A stretch of DNA of 64,000 nt from Desulfococcus multivorans (GTDB lineage Bacteria; Desulfobacterota; Desulfobacteria; Desulfobacterales; Desulfococcaceae). The DNA is taken from the NCBI RefSeq assembly GCF_001854245.1, contig NZ_CP015381.1, positions 3,321,001 through 3,385,000 on the forward strand. The letters run 5' to 3'. How positions within the stretch are numbered: position 1 is the first letter of the stretch; each line of letters starts with the position of its first letter. Below the pieces are notes generated by a model. That model was not told the origin of the DNA and searched no databases. It saw only the letters and a list, made by a program, of their open reading frames with translations. Both the position numbers and the translations under genes were made by a program. Below are positions 50,148 to 58,815 of the stretch, piece by piece.

Positions 50148-51293
50148 TTGAATTCAGAGAATTGGAAAACATACAATGCTGCCGGCCGCAAACGCATCGT
50201 GGTTACAAAACCACTGCCCGGCGATCTCTGGCTGAACCGCCTGATCGATGCGGATTGCAAAGTCGAAGTCTACACCGCAACCGATGTGCTCGGCGTTGAT
50301 GCGCTCAGAGCCGCCATCGGCACGCGGTGCGATGCAGTCCTTGGCCAGCTGACCGAAAGCTGGAACGATGCCCTGTTTGCCGCACTCAAGTCTGCCGGCG
50401 GAAAAGCCTTCAGCAACGTGGCTGTCGGCTATGACAACGTTGATGTCGAGGCTGCCACCCGGTACGGCATCGCCGTCGGCAACACCCCGGGGGTTTTGAC
50501 CGAAACCACCGCCCAGATGGCCGTTGCCCTGACTTTCGCTGCTGCCCGGCGTATCGGCGAAGCGGAACGATTTTTGCGGGCCGGCAAGTTCAAGGGCTGG
50601 ATGATGACCCTTCTTCTGGGAGAGCTGCTATGGCGCAAGACTGTGGGGGTTATCGGGGCGGGACGCATTGGTTCGGCCTACGCGCGCATGATGGTCGAGG
50701 GGCACAAGACCAATCTGATCTATTATAGTCCTCATCCCCATCCCGACCTGGAAGCCGACATTGCCGCATACGCAGACTTCCTCGTTTCCAGGCGACAAAA
50801 ACCGGTATCCTGCAAACGTGCCGACACGATCGAAGATGTGCTGCGGGAAGCCGATTGTGTCAGCCTGCATGCCGCGCTGAATGAATCGACTTATCATCTT
50901 ATCAATGCCGAGCGCCTGGCCTTGATGAAGGAAAACGCCCTGTTGGTCAACACCAGTCGAGGTCCGTTGATCGACGAAGCCGCCCTGGTCGAACATTTGC
51001 GTAAGCATCCGAACTTTCGTGCCGGACTGGATGTCTTTGAAGACGAACCCGACTTGAAGCCCGGTTTGAGTGAACTGGACAATGTCGTCATCGTACCCCA
51101 CATCGCCTCAGCAACGCGTTGGACGCGCGAAGGCATGGCGACACTGGCTGCCGGCAATGCCATCGGCGTTTTATCGGGCTGCCCGGCATGGAACAAACCT
51201 GATATTTCCCCCTTCCTGGCGGAAGACCCGCCTCTGGCCTCACCCAGTATTATCAATGCGGAGGCTTTAGGCCTCACCTTATTCGACAAATGA
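50148..51293 (+). CDS. NADH-dependent hydroxypyruvate reductase, plant HPR1-like
   Basis: A D-2-hydroxyacid dehydrogenase of about 381 residues that interconverts hydroxypyruvate and D-glycerate. Rossmann motif TVGVIGAGRIGSAYARMMVE; catalytic Arg in NTSRGPLIDEAALVE, Glu in DVFEDEP and His in PHIASATRWTREGMATLAA. Wording and length match plant peroxisomal HPR1 strikingly (GKAFSNVAVGYDNVDVEAA, GNTPGVLTETTA). Start uncertain: TTG at 50148 fits homologue length and has AAAGGG upstream; TTG at 50028 or GTG at 50106 would lengthen it. Followed 14 bp later by glycerate kinase. Confidence 0.9.
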   Translation: MNSENWKTYNAAGRKRIVVTKPLPGDLWLNRLIDADCKVEVYTATDVLGVDALRAAIGTRCDAVLGQLTESWNDALFAALKSAGGKAFSNVAVGYDNVDVEAATRYGIAVGNTPGVLTETTAQMAVALTFAAARRIGEAERFLRAGKFKGWMMTLLLGELLWRKTVGVIGAGRIGSAYARMMVEGHKTNLIYYSPHPHPDLEADIAAYADFLVSRRQKPVSCKRADTIEDVLREADCVSLHAALNESTYHLINAERLALMKENALLVNTSRGPLIDEAALVEHLRKHPNFRAGLDVFEDEPDLKPGLSELDNVVIVPHIASATRWTREGMATLAAGNAIGVLSGCPAWNKPDISPFLAEDPPLASPSIINAEALGLTLFDK

Positions 51294-51307
51294 ATTCAGA
51301 TTGAAAT

Positions 51308-52660
51308 ATGATACAACCGGTTGGCTCAAAACGTTTCACCGATTTGAAGCGAATCGCATCGGAAATCTTCTCTGCCGGAATCAAAGCGGTTGATCCTGAA
51401 ATCTGCGTCAGAAGACATCTCCGGTTGGATGCCGGCGTATTGCAGATAGGGAATTCGTCCTTTCCTCTTGATCAGATAAAACGCCTGTATTTGATCGGAT
51501 TCGGCAAAGCCTCGGCTGCTATGGCCCGCCCGGTTGAGGCACTGCTGGGCGATCGCATAGACGGTGGATTGATCGTTACCAAATACGGACACGGTGTACC
51601 TTTGAAACATTGCCGTGTGATGGAAGCGGGGCATCCGGTTCCCGACGAAAATGGTGTCAAGGCGACCGATGCATTGCTGGATCTTTTGGCTTCTGCAAAC
51701 CACAATGATTTGATTCTATGCATGATTTCCGGTGGAGGATCTGCACTGACACCCGCACCTGTCAAAGGGGTCGATCTGACAGACAAGCAGGAGATGACCC
51801 GCTTATTGTTATCCTGCGGTGCCAATATTCATGAAATCAACACCATTCGAAAACACTTGTCCCATATCAAAGGGGGACAGCTTTGCCGGAAGGCAAACGG
51901 TGCCTCACTTGTCTCTCTGATACTTTCCGATGTCATCGGTGATGATCTGGATATCATCGCTTCCGGCACCACAGCTCCGGACATCAGTACATTCCATGAC
52001 TGCCTGACGATATTGTCACGCTACAGCCTTCTCGAAACAGCACCCGATTCGGTGCTCAGGCACATGTCCGAAGGCTGCAAGGGCCAGGTCGATGAAACAC
52101 TGAAACCAGGGGCCTCTGAATTCGACCGTGTTGAAAACCATATTGTCGGCGGTATTTCCGATGCATTGAATGCCGCCGCAAAAAAGGCCTGCCTTCTTCA
52201 TTTCACGCCGATCATTCTTTCCTCCTCGATCCAGGGAGAAGCCAGGGAAGTTGCCAGGGTTTTGAGTTCCATAGCCAGAGAAGTCAGGCGATTCGGGCGG
52301 CCTGTATCGCCTCCGGGATGCTTGTTGTCCGGAGGCGAAACCACGGTTACGCTCAGCGCCAACGGTAAGGGGGGCCGCAACATGGAGTTGGCTTTGGCCG
52401 CGGGGATTGAACTGGCGGATGTCCCCCGCACATTGCTGCTGTCAGCCGGTACAGACGGAACGGACGGTCCGACCGATGCCGCTGGTGCATTTTCCGGTGA
52501 CTCAACCGTTATTCGAGCGAACGCCCTGAATCTTTCTGTGCACCAACATCTTGCGCAACACAATTCCTACCCGTTTTTTCAACAACTGAGCGATCTTCTG
52601 GTCACCGGACCCACCCGTACCAATGTCATGGATCTGCAGATTATACTGATCGACAAGTGA
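51308..52660 (+). CDS. gck: glycerate 2-kinase (GckA/TtuD, MOFRL family)
   Basis: 450 residues: N-terminal DUF4147 domain (LIGFGKASAAMARPVEALLG, HPVPDENG, CMISGGGSALTPAP) and C-terminal MOFRL domain (LLSGGETTVTL, SAGTDGTDGPTDAAGAF). Phosphorylates D-glycerate to 2-phosphoglycerate. With the preceding reductase it forms a two-step route from hydroxypyruvate into glycolysis, so both are probably one transcription unit. Confidence 0.93.
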   Translation: MIQPVGSKRFTDLKRIASEIFSAGIKAVDPEICVRRHLRLDAGVLQIGNSSFPLDQIKRLYLIGFGKASAAMARPVEALLGDRIDGGLIVTKYGHGVPLKHCRVMEAGHPVPDENGVKATDALLDLLASANHNDLILCMISGGGSALTPAPVKGVDLTDKQEMTRLLLSCGANIHEINTIRKHLSHIKGGQLCRKANGASLVSLILSDVIGDDLDIIASGTTAPDISTFHDCLTILSRYSLLETAPDSVLRHMSEGCKGQVDETLKPGASEFDRVENHIVGGISDALNAAAKKACLLHFTPIILSSSIQGEAREVARVLSSIAREVRRFGRPVSPPGCLLSGGETTVTLSANGKGGRNMELALAAGIELADVPRTLLLSAGTDGTDGPTDAAGAFSGDSTVIRANALNLSVHQHLAQHNSYPFFQQLSDLLVTGPTRTNVMDLQIILIDK

Positions 52661-52792
52661 GCGCGACGATGATTATTTTGTGTGTTTTCGACGCTTCGAT
52701 CAGGTCAACACCACGCGCCGAAGTCTGTACACCGCGTACAATACAGGGCGCAATGGCACAGATGGTCTCACCTCCGGAAATCAGGGTATGCC

Positions 52793-53221
52793 TCAGCGAT
52801 CTGTCCGATCTCTGTAACTTCGCCGGTATTTATCATCTTCACGATGGTTATCGTTTCTTCGATGCCTGTCACCCCGGTATCTGTCGCTTTCCCGATGCCG
52901 GCTATCCCGATGGCTGTCATTTTTCCGATATCTCTCATCTCCCCGGTGCGTTTCGTTTCTCTTCTTCTTGAATCTCACCTCTCTCGGGTAGCGCTCCTTT
53001 GGAAGATGTTTCCAGTGCCTGTCCTTTGTTTTTGAGTAATACCAACGGTTTTGATGATAATGATAATGATAGCCGCTGTAGACATAATATGAATCCACCA
53101 ATTCCACAACGATCGGAAGGTGCGGAGCGACCGCCACATCAGCGCCGTAAGGTCTCACAGCCGCAACACATGAAACACTGGTGAACGCTGCAAAAATCAG
53201 GATAAAAATAAATTTTTTCAT
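52793..53221 (-). CDS. secreted protein with Arg/His/Asp-rich repetitive tail
   Basis: 142 residues from the ATG at 53221 (AAAGGAG 5 bases upstream); a longer open frame runs into the IS end. Signal peptide about 1-21. Residues about 35-75 are Tyr/His-rich (YYVYSGYHYHYHQNRWYYSK), resembling small envelope proteins of unknown function. The last ~65 residues are an imperfect repeat of R-x-R/D/H units (HRGDERYRKNDSHRDSRHRE). Function unknown; metal binding by the His patches is only a guess. An insertion sequence ends 37 bp upstream of its start. Confidence 0.7.
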   Translation of the reverse strand: MKKFIFILIFAAFTSVSCVAAVRPYGADVAVAPHLPIVVELVDSYYVYSGYHYHYHQNRWYYSKTKDRHWKHLPKERYPREVRFKKKRNETHRGDERYRKNDSHRDSRHRESDRYRGDRHRRNDNHREDDKYRRSYRDRTDR

Positions 53222-53252
53222 AAGTTCTCCTTTTTTTAATCCGGCATCTCTC

Positions 53253-53257
53253 TTCAT
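53253..53257. repeat. target-site duplication TTCAT, left copy
   Basis: TTCAT directly abuts the left inverted repeat of the insertion sequence and recurs at 55238-55242 directly after the right one, as expected for a 5-bp duplication made on insertion. Confidence 0.85.
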
Positions 53258-55237
53258 CTTGGGTTTGATTTTTGTAAGAACACAAAATCGCGCGAAGGCT
53301 TGACGCACGGGCATCCGCGCGAATGAACGAGATTCAGCGTGTGTCTACGAAATCGGGCTGTTTTCAGGTCAGTTTTTCCAGCTCGATGACCTGCTTTGGA
53401 GGGGTGATCTTTAACAATTTAAGAATGTTGATGGTTTTGGCGGGCAGCTCGTTGCGCATGAGCACACGGAAATTTAAATTGAAAAATTCTGTGATCTGGA
53501 GCTCATCCAGCGCGCCTTGGATCTGGTGCCAGGGCCTGTCGCATGCCAGCTCGGCGACACGCTCGATCAGGAGCGCCAGGACACAGATTTTGACGTGGGC
53601 CTCGATGCGCCGGGATGCCCAGTGGTACATGGGCATCATCCTGATCTGGGTCCGCTTCAGGGAGCGGAAACAGCGTTCGATGACCATCAGGCCTTTATAG
53701 CCGCAGGCGGCGTCCTCCAGGCTGATGGTGTCGTCGTTGGTCTCGAGGACCCACTTGCCGTCATAGGTTTCCGCTTCCCGTATTTTGCCCCGGTCGATGC
53801 GGACCTTGTTGGTCTTGGTGACCTTCAGGTAGCGCTTGAAGCGGCGGGAGGCCAGCAGCTCGATGGCCCATTGGGCGGTTGCCGATGCATCCTTGTGGGA
53901 CTCGAGCTCCTTCTCCAGGACGGCGACGGTCATCTCCCGGTGCTTGCGCTGCCGTTCGGCCTCCCTGGGGTTGTAGCAGAGGATATAGCGCCTGCGGCGC
54001 TCGCCGTCGCCGACGACAACCTCCTTTGCATGGAGGTTGTCCTTGAAAACGGTGTAGCGGCCGCGCTTGCTCAGGACTTTTTTGCGGATCTCGGCCACGT
54101 TGGACATGCGGCAGGCCAGGAGGTACTTGCCGCAGGCCCTGGCCAGTTCCCTGCGGTTGTCCTCGGAGTTCATGCCCGAGTCGGCGACAAACATGGCACG
54201 GCCCAGGTTCCAGCCCCTCAGGTCCGCCCGAACCTTCTCGACGGTCGCCACGTCGGAGGTGTTGCCCGGCAGCACCCAGCTGCGCACGGGGATGCCCTCG
54301 CGGGTCACCGCCAGGGCGACCACCACCTGGGGGCTCCACGTGCCCTCCTTGGAGTGGCCGAACTTGCGCAGGGTGGCATTGGCGTACCGGTCGGGGTCGT
54401 CCTCCTGGTCCACATGAAAAGACGCGGTGGTCGTATCATAGAAGATCAGGTCGACCTCCAGATTGAAGAGATCGGCGATATGAAAGAAGATGGCCTCCTC
54501 GATCTTGTCAGCATGTTCGTACAGCAGGTCCATCGCCTCGTACATGTGTTTGAGTTGGAGACCGTCGCAGGAAGGGAGATAGACCCTGGAGAGCCAGCGG
54601 TCCCATACGCCAAGCTTGGACTCGGGATCGCACAGCCGGTTGGCGGTCATGGCCATCAGGGCTCTTTCATAGGGAACCCGCAGGCCTTTGGCGTTGACGA
54701 CGCCTTCCAGTGTCTTTTTCAGTCCGAGCCGCTCCCAGAGGGCCTCGATGACCATCGGGCAACCAAAGGCTCGGGTTTTCCGGATCTTCAGGTCTTCGAA
54801 GAAGCCCGCTTCGCCCGGCGGTGTGGCGCTCAGAACTTCATCATCAAGAGGATCGACGACGGTTATCCCGCATACCCGGGCGATGGATCTGCACAGCCGG
54901 ATCAGCTCCTGCCGGTCGAGCTGGTCGGCACGGCCGAAGTTGTGGATGATTCTGGCAACCGGCTTGCGGGTATCCGGGTGGCGCTCGTTATGCGCCAGCT
55001 GGAAATATTCGACCACGGAGCCGTCTTTGTTCTTTCGCTTCGTAGACCGCAGATACATGTTTACGTTTATGGCATTTTATTCCCTTTGAGTCAATAGAAA
55101 ATTGATAATTCGTGTGCCTACGCGTTTTTGAGATTGAGAGAAGGCCGGGTAGGCACAATAGCTTGTAATTATTAGGGGCGGGTGGTGGCGGCGGGCCAAT
55201 TTGGGGTGGTTTTCTGCCTACAAAAATCAAACCCAAG
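53258..55237 (-). mobile_element. complete IS1634-like insertion sequence (1980 bp)
   Basis: The ends are 19-bp perfect inverted repeats: 53258-53276 reads CTTGGGTTTGATTTTTGTA and 55219-55237 is its exact complement. It is flanked by TTCAT duplications and holds one intact transposase gene read on the minus strand. About 105 bp of non-coding sequence lie at one end and 180 bp at the other. Perfect ends, duplication and intact gene point to a recent, possibly active insertion. Confidence 0.92.
53364..55058 (-). CDS. tnp: IS1634-family DDE transposase
   Basis: 564 residues. N-terminal MYLRSTKRKNKDGSVVEYFQ is typical of this family. The IS4-like RNase H core has DLIFYDTTTASFHVDQED (first Asp), FVADSGMNSEDNRRELARAC (second Asp) and a C-terminal YKGLMVIERCFRSLKRTQIR with the catalytic Glu in the Y-x2-R/I-E-x-x-F/R-x6-K context. 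Full length, no frameshift. It cuts and joins the element ends described above. Confidence 0.93.
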   Translation of the reverse strand: MYLRSTKRKNKDGSVVEYFQLAHNERHPDTRKPVARIIHNFGRADQLDRQELIRLCRSIARVCGITVVDPLDDEVLSATPPGEAGFFEDLKIRKTRAFGCPMVIEALWERLGLKKTLEGVVNAKGLRVPYERALMAMTANRLCDPESKLGVWDRWLSRVYLPSCDGLQLKHMYEAMDLLYEHADKIEEAIFFHIADLFNLEVDLIFYDTTTASFHVDQEDDPDRYANATLRKFGHSKEGTWSPQVVVALAVTREGIPVRSWVLPGNTSDVATVEKVRADLRGWNLGRAMFVADSGMNSEDNRRELARACGKYLLACRMSNVAEIRKKVLSKRGRYTVFKDNLHAKEVVVGDGERRRRYILCYNPREAERQRKHREMTVAVLEKELESHKDASATAQWAIELLASRRFKRYLKVTKTNKVRIDRGKIREAETYDGKWVLETNDDTISLEDAACGYKGLMVIERCFRSLKRTQIRMMPMYHWASRRIEAHVKICVLALLIERVAELACDRPWHQIQGALDELQITEFFNLNFRVLMRNELPAKTINILKLLKITPPKQVIELEKLT

Positions 55238-55688
55238 TTCATGTGGAGATGGATATCATGTTCACGTGAGCCGCAGTTCATGATCTATTTTCCAAATCAA
55301 TTCCTGCTTTGTTACGTTACGTCGGAGGAGTGTCGGGATGGGTTACAGGAAAGATTCAGACTGTTCTTCCGTTATGGGGGCCAACGCCCCTCGCGGCACG
55401 AAAATCATCGTCCGGCAGTTTCTCAACCGCATCCTGAATAGAGCCGGAAAGTTACGATAAAATCATCTTTCTGAAGGCCGCCGGACAACGTGCGGCATAG
55501 CGCAAAAGAAATGCTGTTTTCATTTGACAATCGGGATCTATCCTGCTTAGCTTCTCTCAGTCATCCCGTCAGAAGCCAAACCCGAAAATCGCGCCCGCTG
55601 TGGCGCCTGAAATACAGCGGACACCGTCGTTAAAAACAACGCTCGAACGCGAAGTGGATGTCAACTGACGAAAGGAGTCGCTCTACCG
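55238..55688. other. gene-free stretch upstream of the envelope transport operon
   Basis: About 450 bases: right TTCAT duplication (55238-55242), then the continuation of the original upstream region of the secreted-protein gene, then the upstream region of the ABC operon. A short plus-strand open frame (55241-55441) has no recognisable product. Confidence 0.55.
55524..55552 (+). promoter_or_regulatory. candidate sigma70 promoter of the envelope transport operon
   Basis: TTGACA (55524-55529), 17-base spacer, TTAGCT (55547-55552). The -35 is perfect, the -10 weak. It lies about 135 bases upstream of the first ABC gene with nothing else between. Confidence 0.45.
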
Positions 55689-56396
55689 ATGGACATTGTG
55701 ACCTTCGAGAATGTTTCAAAGATCTATCGCATCGGCGAAGTCGATGTTGCCGCGCTTCTGGATGTCACTCTACACATTCCCCGAGGCGCCTTTACGGCTC
55801 TCGTGGGCCCTTCCGGCAGTGGCAAAACCACCGCCCTCAATCTGATGGGCTGTCTGGATCGTCCGAGCAAAGGCGAGGTCATGGTGGACGGCCGGCAGGT
55901 CGATCGTCTGGGCCGGCGTGAGAGCGCCGCCTTCAGAGGCGAAAAACTGGGTTTCGTGTTTCAGGACTTCAATTTGCTGCCGGTGCTCACGGTGTTCGAA
56001 AACGTGGAGTATCCGCTGCTCATGATCCGCAACCTGCCAAGAAGTCAACGAAAACCCGCGGTAGATCGGGTTATTTTGGCCGTGGGCATGTCGAACCAGG
56101 CCCGGAAGTATCCGTCGCAGCTTTCCGGCGGACAAAAACAGCGGGCCGCCGTGGCACGGGCACTGGTGGGCGAGCCGGCCCTGGTTCTGGCCGATGAGCC
56201 TACCGCCAATCTGGACGGCCAAACCGCCCAGATGGTGGTGGATCTGATGAAGCGCATGCGCGATGAATTCGGCACGACCTTTGTATTTTCCACCCACGAT
56301 CCCAGGATCATGAAACAGGCCGAAGTCATGTTCCATCTGGAGGACGGACGATTGCTGGACGGATCTTCCGTCATCGGGGAGGAACACCATGATTAA
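55689..56396 (+). CDS. LolD/MacB-type ABC transporter ATPase
   Basis: 235 residues. Walker A GPSGSGKT (about 40-47), Q-loop VFQDFNLLPVLT, signature QLSGGQKQR, Walker B LVLADEPTANLDG and H-loop STHD. The MacB/LolD class powers FtsX-type permeases that move lipoproteins or other envelope molecules rather than import solutes. Overlaps the permease gene by 8 bp. Confidence 0.93.
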   Translation: MDIVTFENVSKIYRIGEVDVAALLDVTLHIPRGAFTALVGPSGSGKTTALNLMGCLDRPSKGEVMVDGRQVDRLGRRESAAFRGEKLGFVFQDFNLLPVLTVFENVEYPLLMIRNLPRSQRKPAVDRVILAVGMSNQARKYPSQLSGGQKQRAAVARALVGEPALVLADEPTANLDGQTAQMVVDLMKRMRDEFGTTFVFSTHDPRIMKQAEVMFHLEDGRLLDGSSVIGEEHHD

Positions 56397-57639
56397 GATC
56401 CTGCGTCTGGCACTCAAAAACCTGTTACGTTACAAACGGCGAACGCTGCTCACCGGTCTGCTGATCGCCGTGGGTATAGTCGCCGTAATTGTTTTTGTCG
56501 GCCTCAGCGGTTCCTTCAAAACAGCTGTTGTGGGCCAGATCACGGATTCGGTATTGAGCCATTTGCAGGTGCATCGCAAGGGCTATACGGCCAGCATCGA
56601 CAATCTGCCGCTGGACCGCATGATATCTTTCGAGGCCTACACAAACCTCCTGTCCGTTCTTTCACAAACAGAAGAGGTTGCCGCTGTTTCTCCCCGCATC
56701 AAGTTCGCCGCCATGCTGAGCAACTACGCCCAGACCACCAACCTTCGGTTGAACGGCATCGATCCGGAAAAGGAACATGCCGCAGCCCCACTGTTGTTAT
56801 CCCGCATTCAGAACGGCATAAGACCCGATGTCCTGCTGGGTCCCGGAGAGGTGCTGCTGCCGGAAATCCTGGCCAGAGGCATGGCGTTGAAAACCGGCGA
56901 CACGGTAGTTCTGGTGGCCAACAATAAAGACGGTTCGGTGAACGGCATGACGTTCAAAGTGGCCGGTCTGGTGAAAAGCCTGATGGGACCCGGGGGAAGA
57001 GACGGTTACCTGCACATCGACGATGCGGCGACCCTGCTGCGCATGGAGAAGACGGAAATCAGCGAGGTGGCGGTGCGGCTGAAGGACTTTGATCAATTGC
57101 CCGCCGTAGCCGAACACCTGAGCAATTCACTGGGAGCCTTCAAGGACAAGCAAGGCAAACCCGCTTTCGAAATCCATACATGGGAACAGCTCAGCCCGTT
57201 TTACAATGTCGTGCGAATGATGAACATCATGAACATGGGCATTCGGATGATCCTGATTTCGGTGGTCCTCATCAGCGTTCTTAACGTCATGATGATGAGT
57301 GTTTATGAACGGGTTCGAGAAATCGGCACTCTGGCCGCCATGGGCACCCAGCCCGTCCGGATCATGGCCTTGTTTGTGGCCGAAGGATTCAGTCTGGGCC
57401 TGGTGAGCGCCCTGGCGGGAACCGCCGTCGGACTGGGGATTCTCTGGATGCTTGACATCGTCGGCGTCGAGGTGGCCTTTGGCGGTGCCAACCAGGTATT
57501 CATGCTGGAACCGTCGGTTTCGGCAACCGAGGTGATCTGGACCTGCCTGATTGTGCTTCTGGTTTCCGTCATTGCCGCCCTGCAACCCGCAGCCAAGGCG
57601 GCACGACTCGCTCCTGCGGAAGCATTGCGACATGTATAG
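56389..57639 (+). CDS. FtsX/LolCE-type ABC permease
   Basis: 416 residues: one N-terminal helix (about 20-40), a ~230-residue periplasmic MacB-PCD-like domain (from SVLSHLQVHRKGY on), then three C-terminal helices of the FtsX domain (ISVVLISVLNVMMMSVYERV, REIGTLAAMGTQPVRIM). Ends with RLAPAEALRHV, the usual terminus of these permeases. Only one permease is encoded, so it probably forms a homodimer. Candidate mechanotransmission exporter. Confidence 0.92.
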   Translation: MIKILRLALKNLLRYKRRTLLTGLLIAVGIVAVIVFVGLSGSFKTAVVGQITDSVLSHLQVHRKGYTASIDNLPLDRMISFEAYTNLLSVLSQTEEVAAVSPRIKFAAMLSNYAQTTNLRLNGIDPEKEHAAAPLLLSRIQNGIRPDVLLGPGEVLLPEILARGMALKTGDTVVLVANNKDGSVNGMTFKVAGLVKSLMGPGGRDGYLHIDDAATLLRMEKTEISEVAVRLKDFDQLPAVAEHLSNSLGAFKDKQGKPAFEIHTWEQLSPFYNVVRMMNIMNMGIRMILISVVLISVLNVMMMSVYERVREIGTLAAMGTQPVRIMALFVAEGFSLGLVSALAGTAVGLGILWMLDIVGVEVAFGGANQVFMLEPSVSATEVIWTCLIVLLVSVIAALQPAAKAARLAPAEALRHV

Positions 57640-57660
57640 TGTACAAAGGAGGTATCCAAA

Positions 57661-58053
57661 ATGATCAGAAAATCATTGGCAACGGCAATTCTGGTGCTTA
57701 CCGTACTTGGCGTTTGTGTGACGGCAACAGCCGAAAACAGGGCCATCCTTGCGGTTGCCGCTGACGGCGCAGCGGCAACCGCTCAGGTCGGTACGACGGC
57801 GGCCCGATCCCCCTATTTCCTGCTGTTTGACCGGAATGGAGAACTGTTGGAAGCCGTGAAAAATCCCTATGTCGCGGAACACCGAAACGCCGGCCCCAAA
57901 GTCGTCGACTTCCTGTCGGCCAGAGGGATTCACACGATAGTTGCCGGTGAGTTCGGTGCAAAGATGATTGCGGCCATGCAGCAAAATGACATGGCTTTTC
58001 ACACGGCCACAGGCCCTGCGGCAGATGCCGTAATGCTGATGAAAAAGAAATAG
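57661..58053 (+). CDS. secreted NifX/NifB-type cofactor-binding domain protein
   Basis: 130 residues. A signal peptide (about 1-24, cut near TATAEN) precedes a domain that matches the dinitrogenase iron-molybdenum cofactor family (PF02579): ILAVAADG, ARSPYFLLFD, HRNAGPKVVDFLSARGIHTI, VAGEFGAKM. Members are normally cytoplasmic, so export is unusual. No cysteine follows the signal peptide; His and acidic residues could bind ligand. RBS AAAGGAGG. Middle of the envelope transport operon. Confidence 0.82.
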   Translation: MIRKSLATAILVLTVLGVCVTATAENRAILAVAADGAAATAQVGTTAARSPYFLLFDRNGELLEAVKNPYVAEHRNAGPKVVDFLSARGIHTIVAGEFGAKMIAAMQQNDMAFHTATGPAADAVMLMKKK

Positions 58054-58064
58054 AAGGATTTCCC

Positions 58065-58811
58065 ATGCCGCATATCGCCGTCCTTCCGATTATCCTTCTG
58101 TCGGTGTTGCTTTCGCAGGCCCCTGGTTTTTGCGATGCGTTGACCGGCGTCCAGATCCTGGAACAGGTGGACCGCAACCTTCAACCGGGAGACCTGGAGA
58201 TGTACCGCAAGATCATCAACATAGAGCCCGACGGCCGGAAAAAGGAGTTCGTACTCTGGTTTTTGAGGAAAGACAAGGACAAGGTCGTCACCCTCTTTAT
58301 TTCGCCGCCCAGTGAAACAGGTCGCGCCACCCTGCGCCTGGGCGACAACATGTGGCTCTTTATTCCCAATGTCGGCAAACCCATCCGCATCACCAGCATG
58401 CAGTCGGTAGTGGGCGGGGTGTTCAACAATGCCGATATCATGCGTCTGGACTATAGTGTTGAATACGACGTGGCCGGCCTTGAAGAAGACCAGGGACGGT
58501 ATCTTCTGGACCTCAAGGCCAAGAGCGGCGCCGTTGCCTACGACCGACTCAGGATGTGGGTTCTGAAGAAGGAACTGGCGCCCACCCGGATCGAATGTTA
58601 CGCCGCCACAGGCATGCTCATCAAGACCTTGCACTTCAAGGAGATCAAGGACATCGGCGACGGTGTCGTGCGGCCGGCCGTAATGGAGACCGAAAGCCCG
58701 CTTTACAGAGGATACCGATCCGTCATGATTTCCGCAAACCTGAAAAAACGCAGTCTGCCCGACGAGGTGTTCACGCTGAATTATCTCCCCAGGATCAAAG
58801 ACTTGCGTTGA
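58065..58811 (+). CDS. LolA-like outer-membrane lipoprotein-sorting protein
   Basis: 248 residues with signal peptide (about 1-24). The body resembles the LolA_like family annotated as outer-membrane lipoprotein-sorting proteins (PF17131), for example FISPPSETGRATLRLGDNMW, LFIPNVGKPIRITSMQS and VFNNADIMRLDYSVEYD. It probably binds a lipid or lipoprotein in the periplasm for the LolDE-like transporter upstream. RBS AAGGA, 11 bp after the NifX-like gene. Confidence 0.82.
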   Translation: MPHIAVLPIILLSVLLSQAPGFCDALTGVQILEQVDRNLQPGDLEMYRKIINIEPDGRKKEFVLWFLRKDKDKVVTLFISPPSETGRATLRLGDNMWLFIPNVGKPIRITSMQSVVGGVFNNADIMRLDYSVEYDVAGLEEDQGRYLLDLKAKSGAVAYDRLRMWVLKKELAPTRIECYAATGMLIKTLHFKEIKDIGDGVVRPAVMETESPLYRGYRSVMISANLKKRSLPDEVFTLNYLPRIKDLR

Positions 58812-58815
58812 TCTC

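Noticed and set aside
53517-55097. 526-codon plus-strand open frame in the IS element
   Set aside because: Exact antisense of the transposase gene, no RBS or known domain.
55101-55160. Inverted GTGCCTAC/GTAGGCAC near the right IS end as an alternative terminal repeat
   Set aside because: Only 8 bp and internal; the 19-bp perfect repeats with flanking TTCAT further out define the ends better. It may be a subterminal transposase-binding site.
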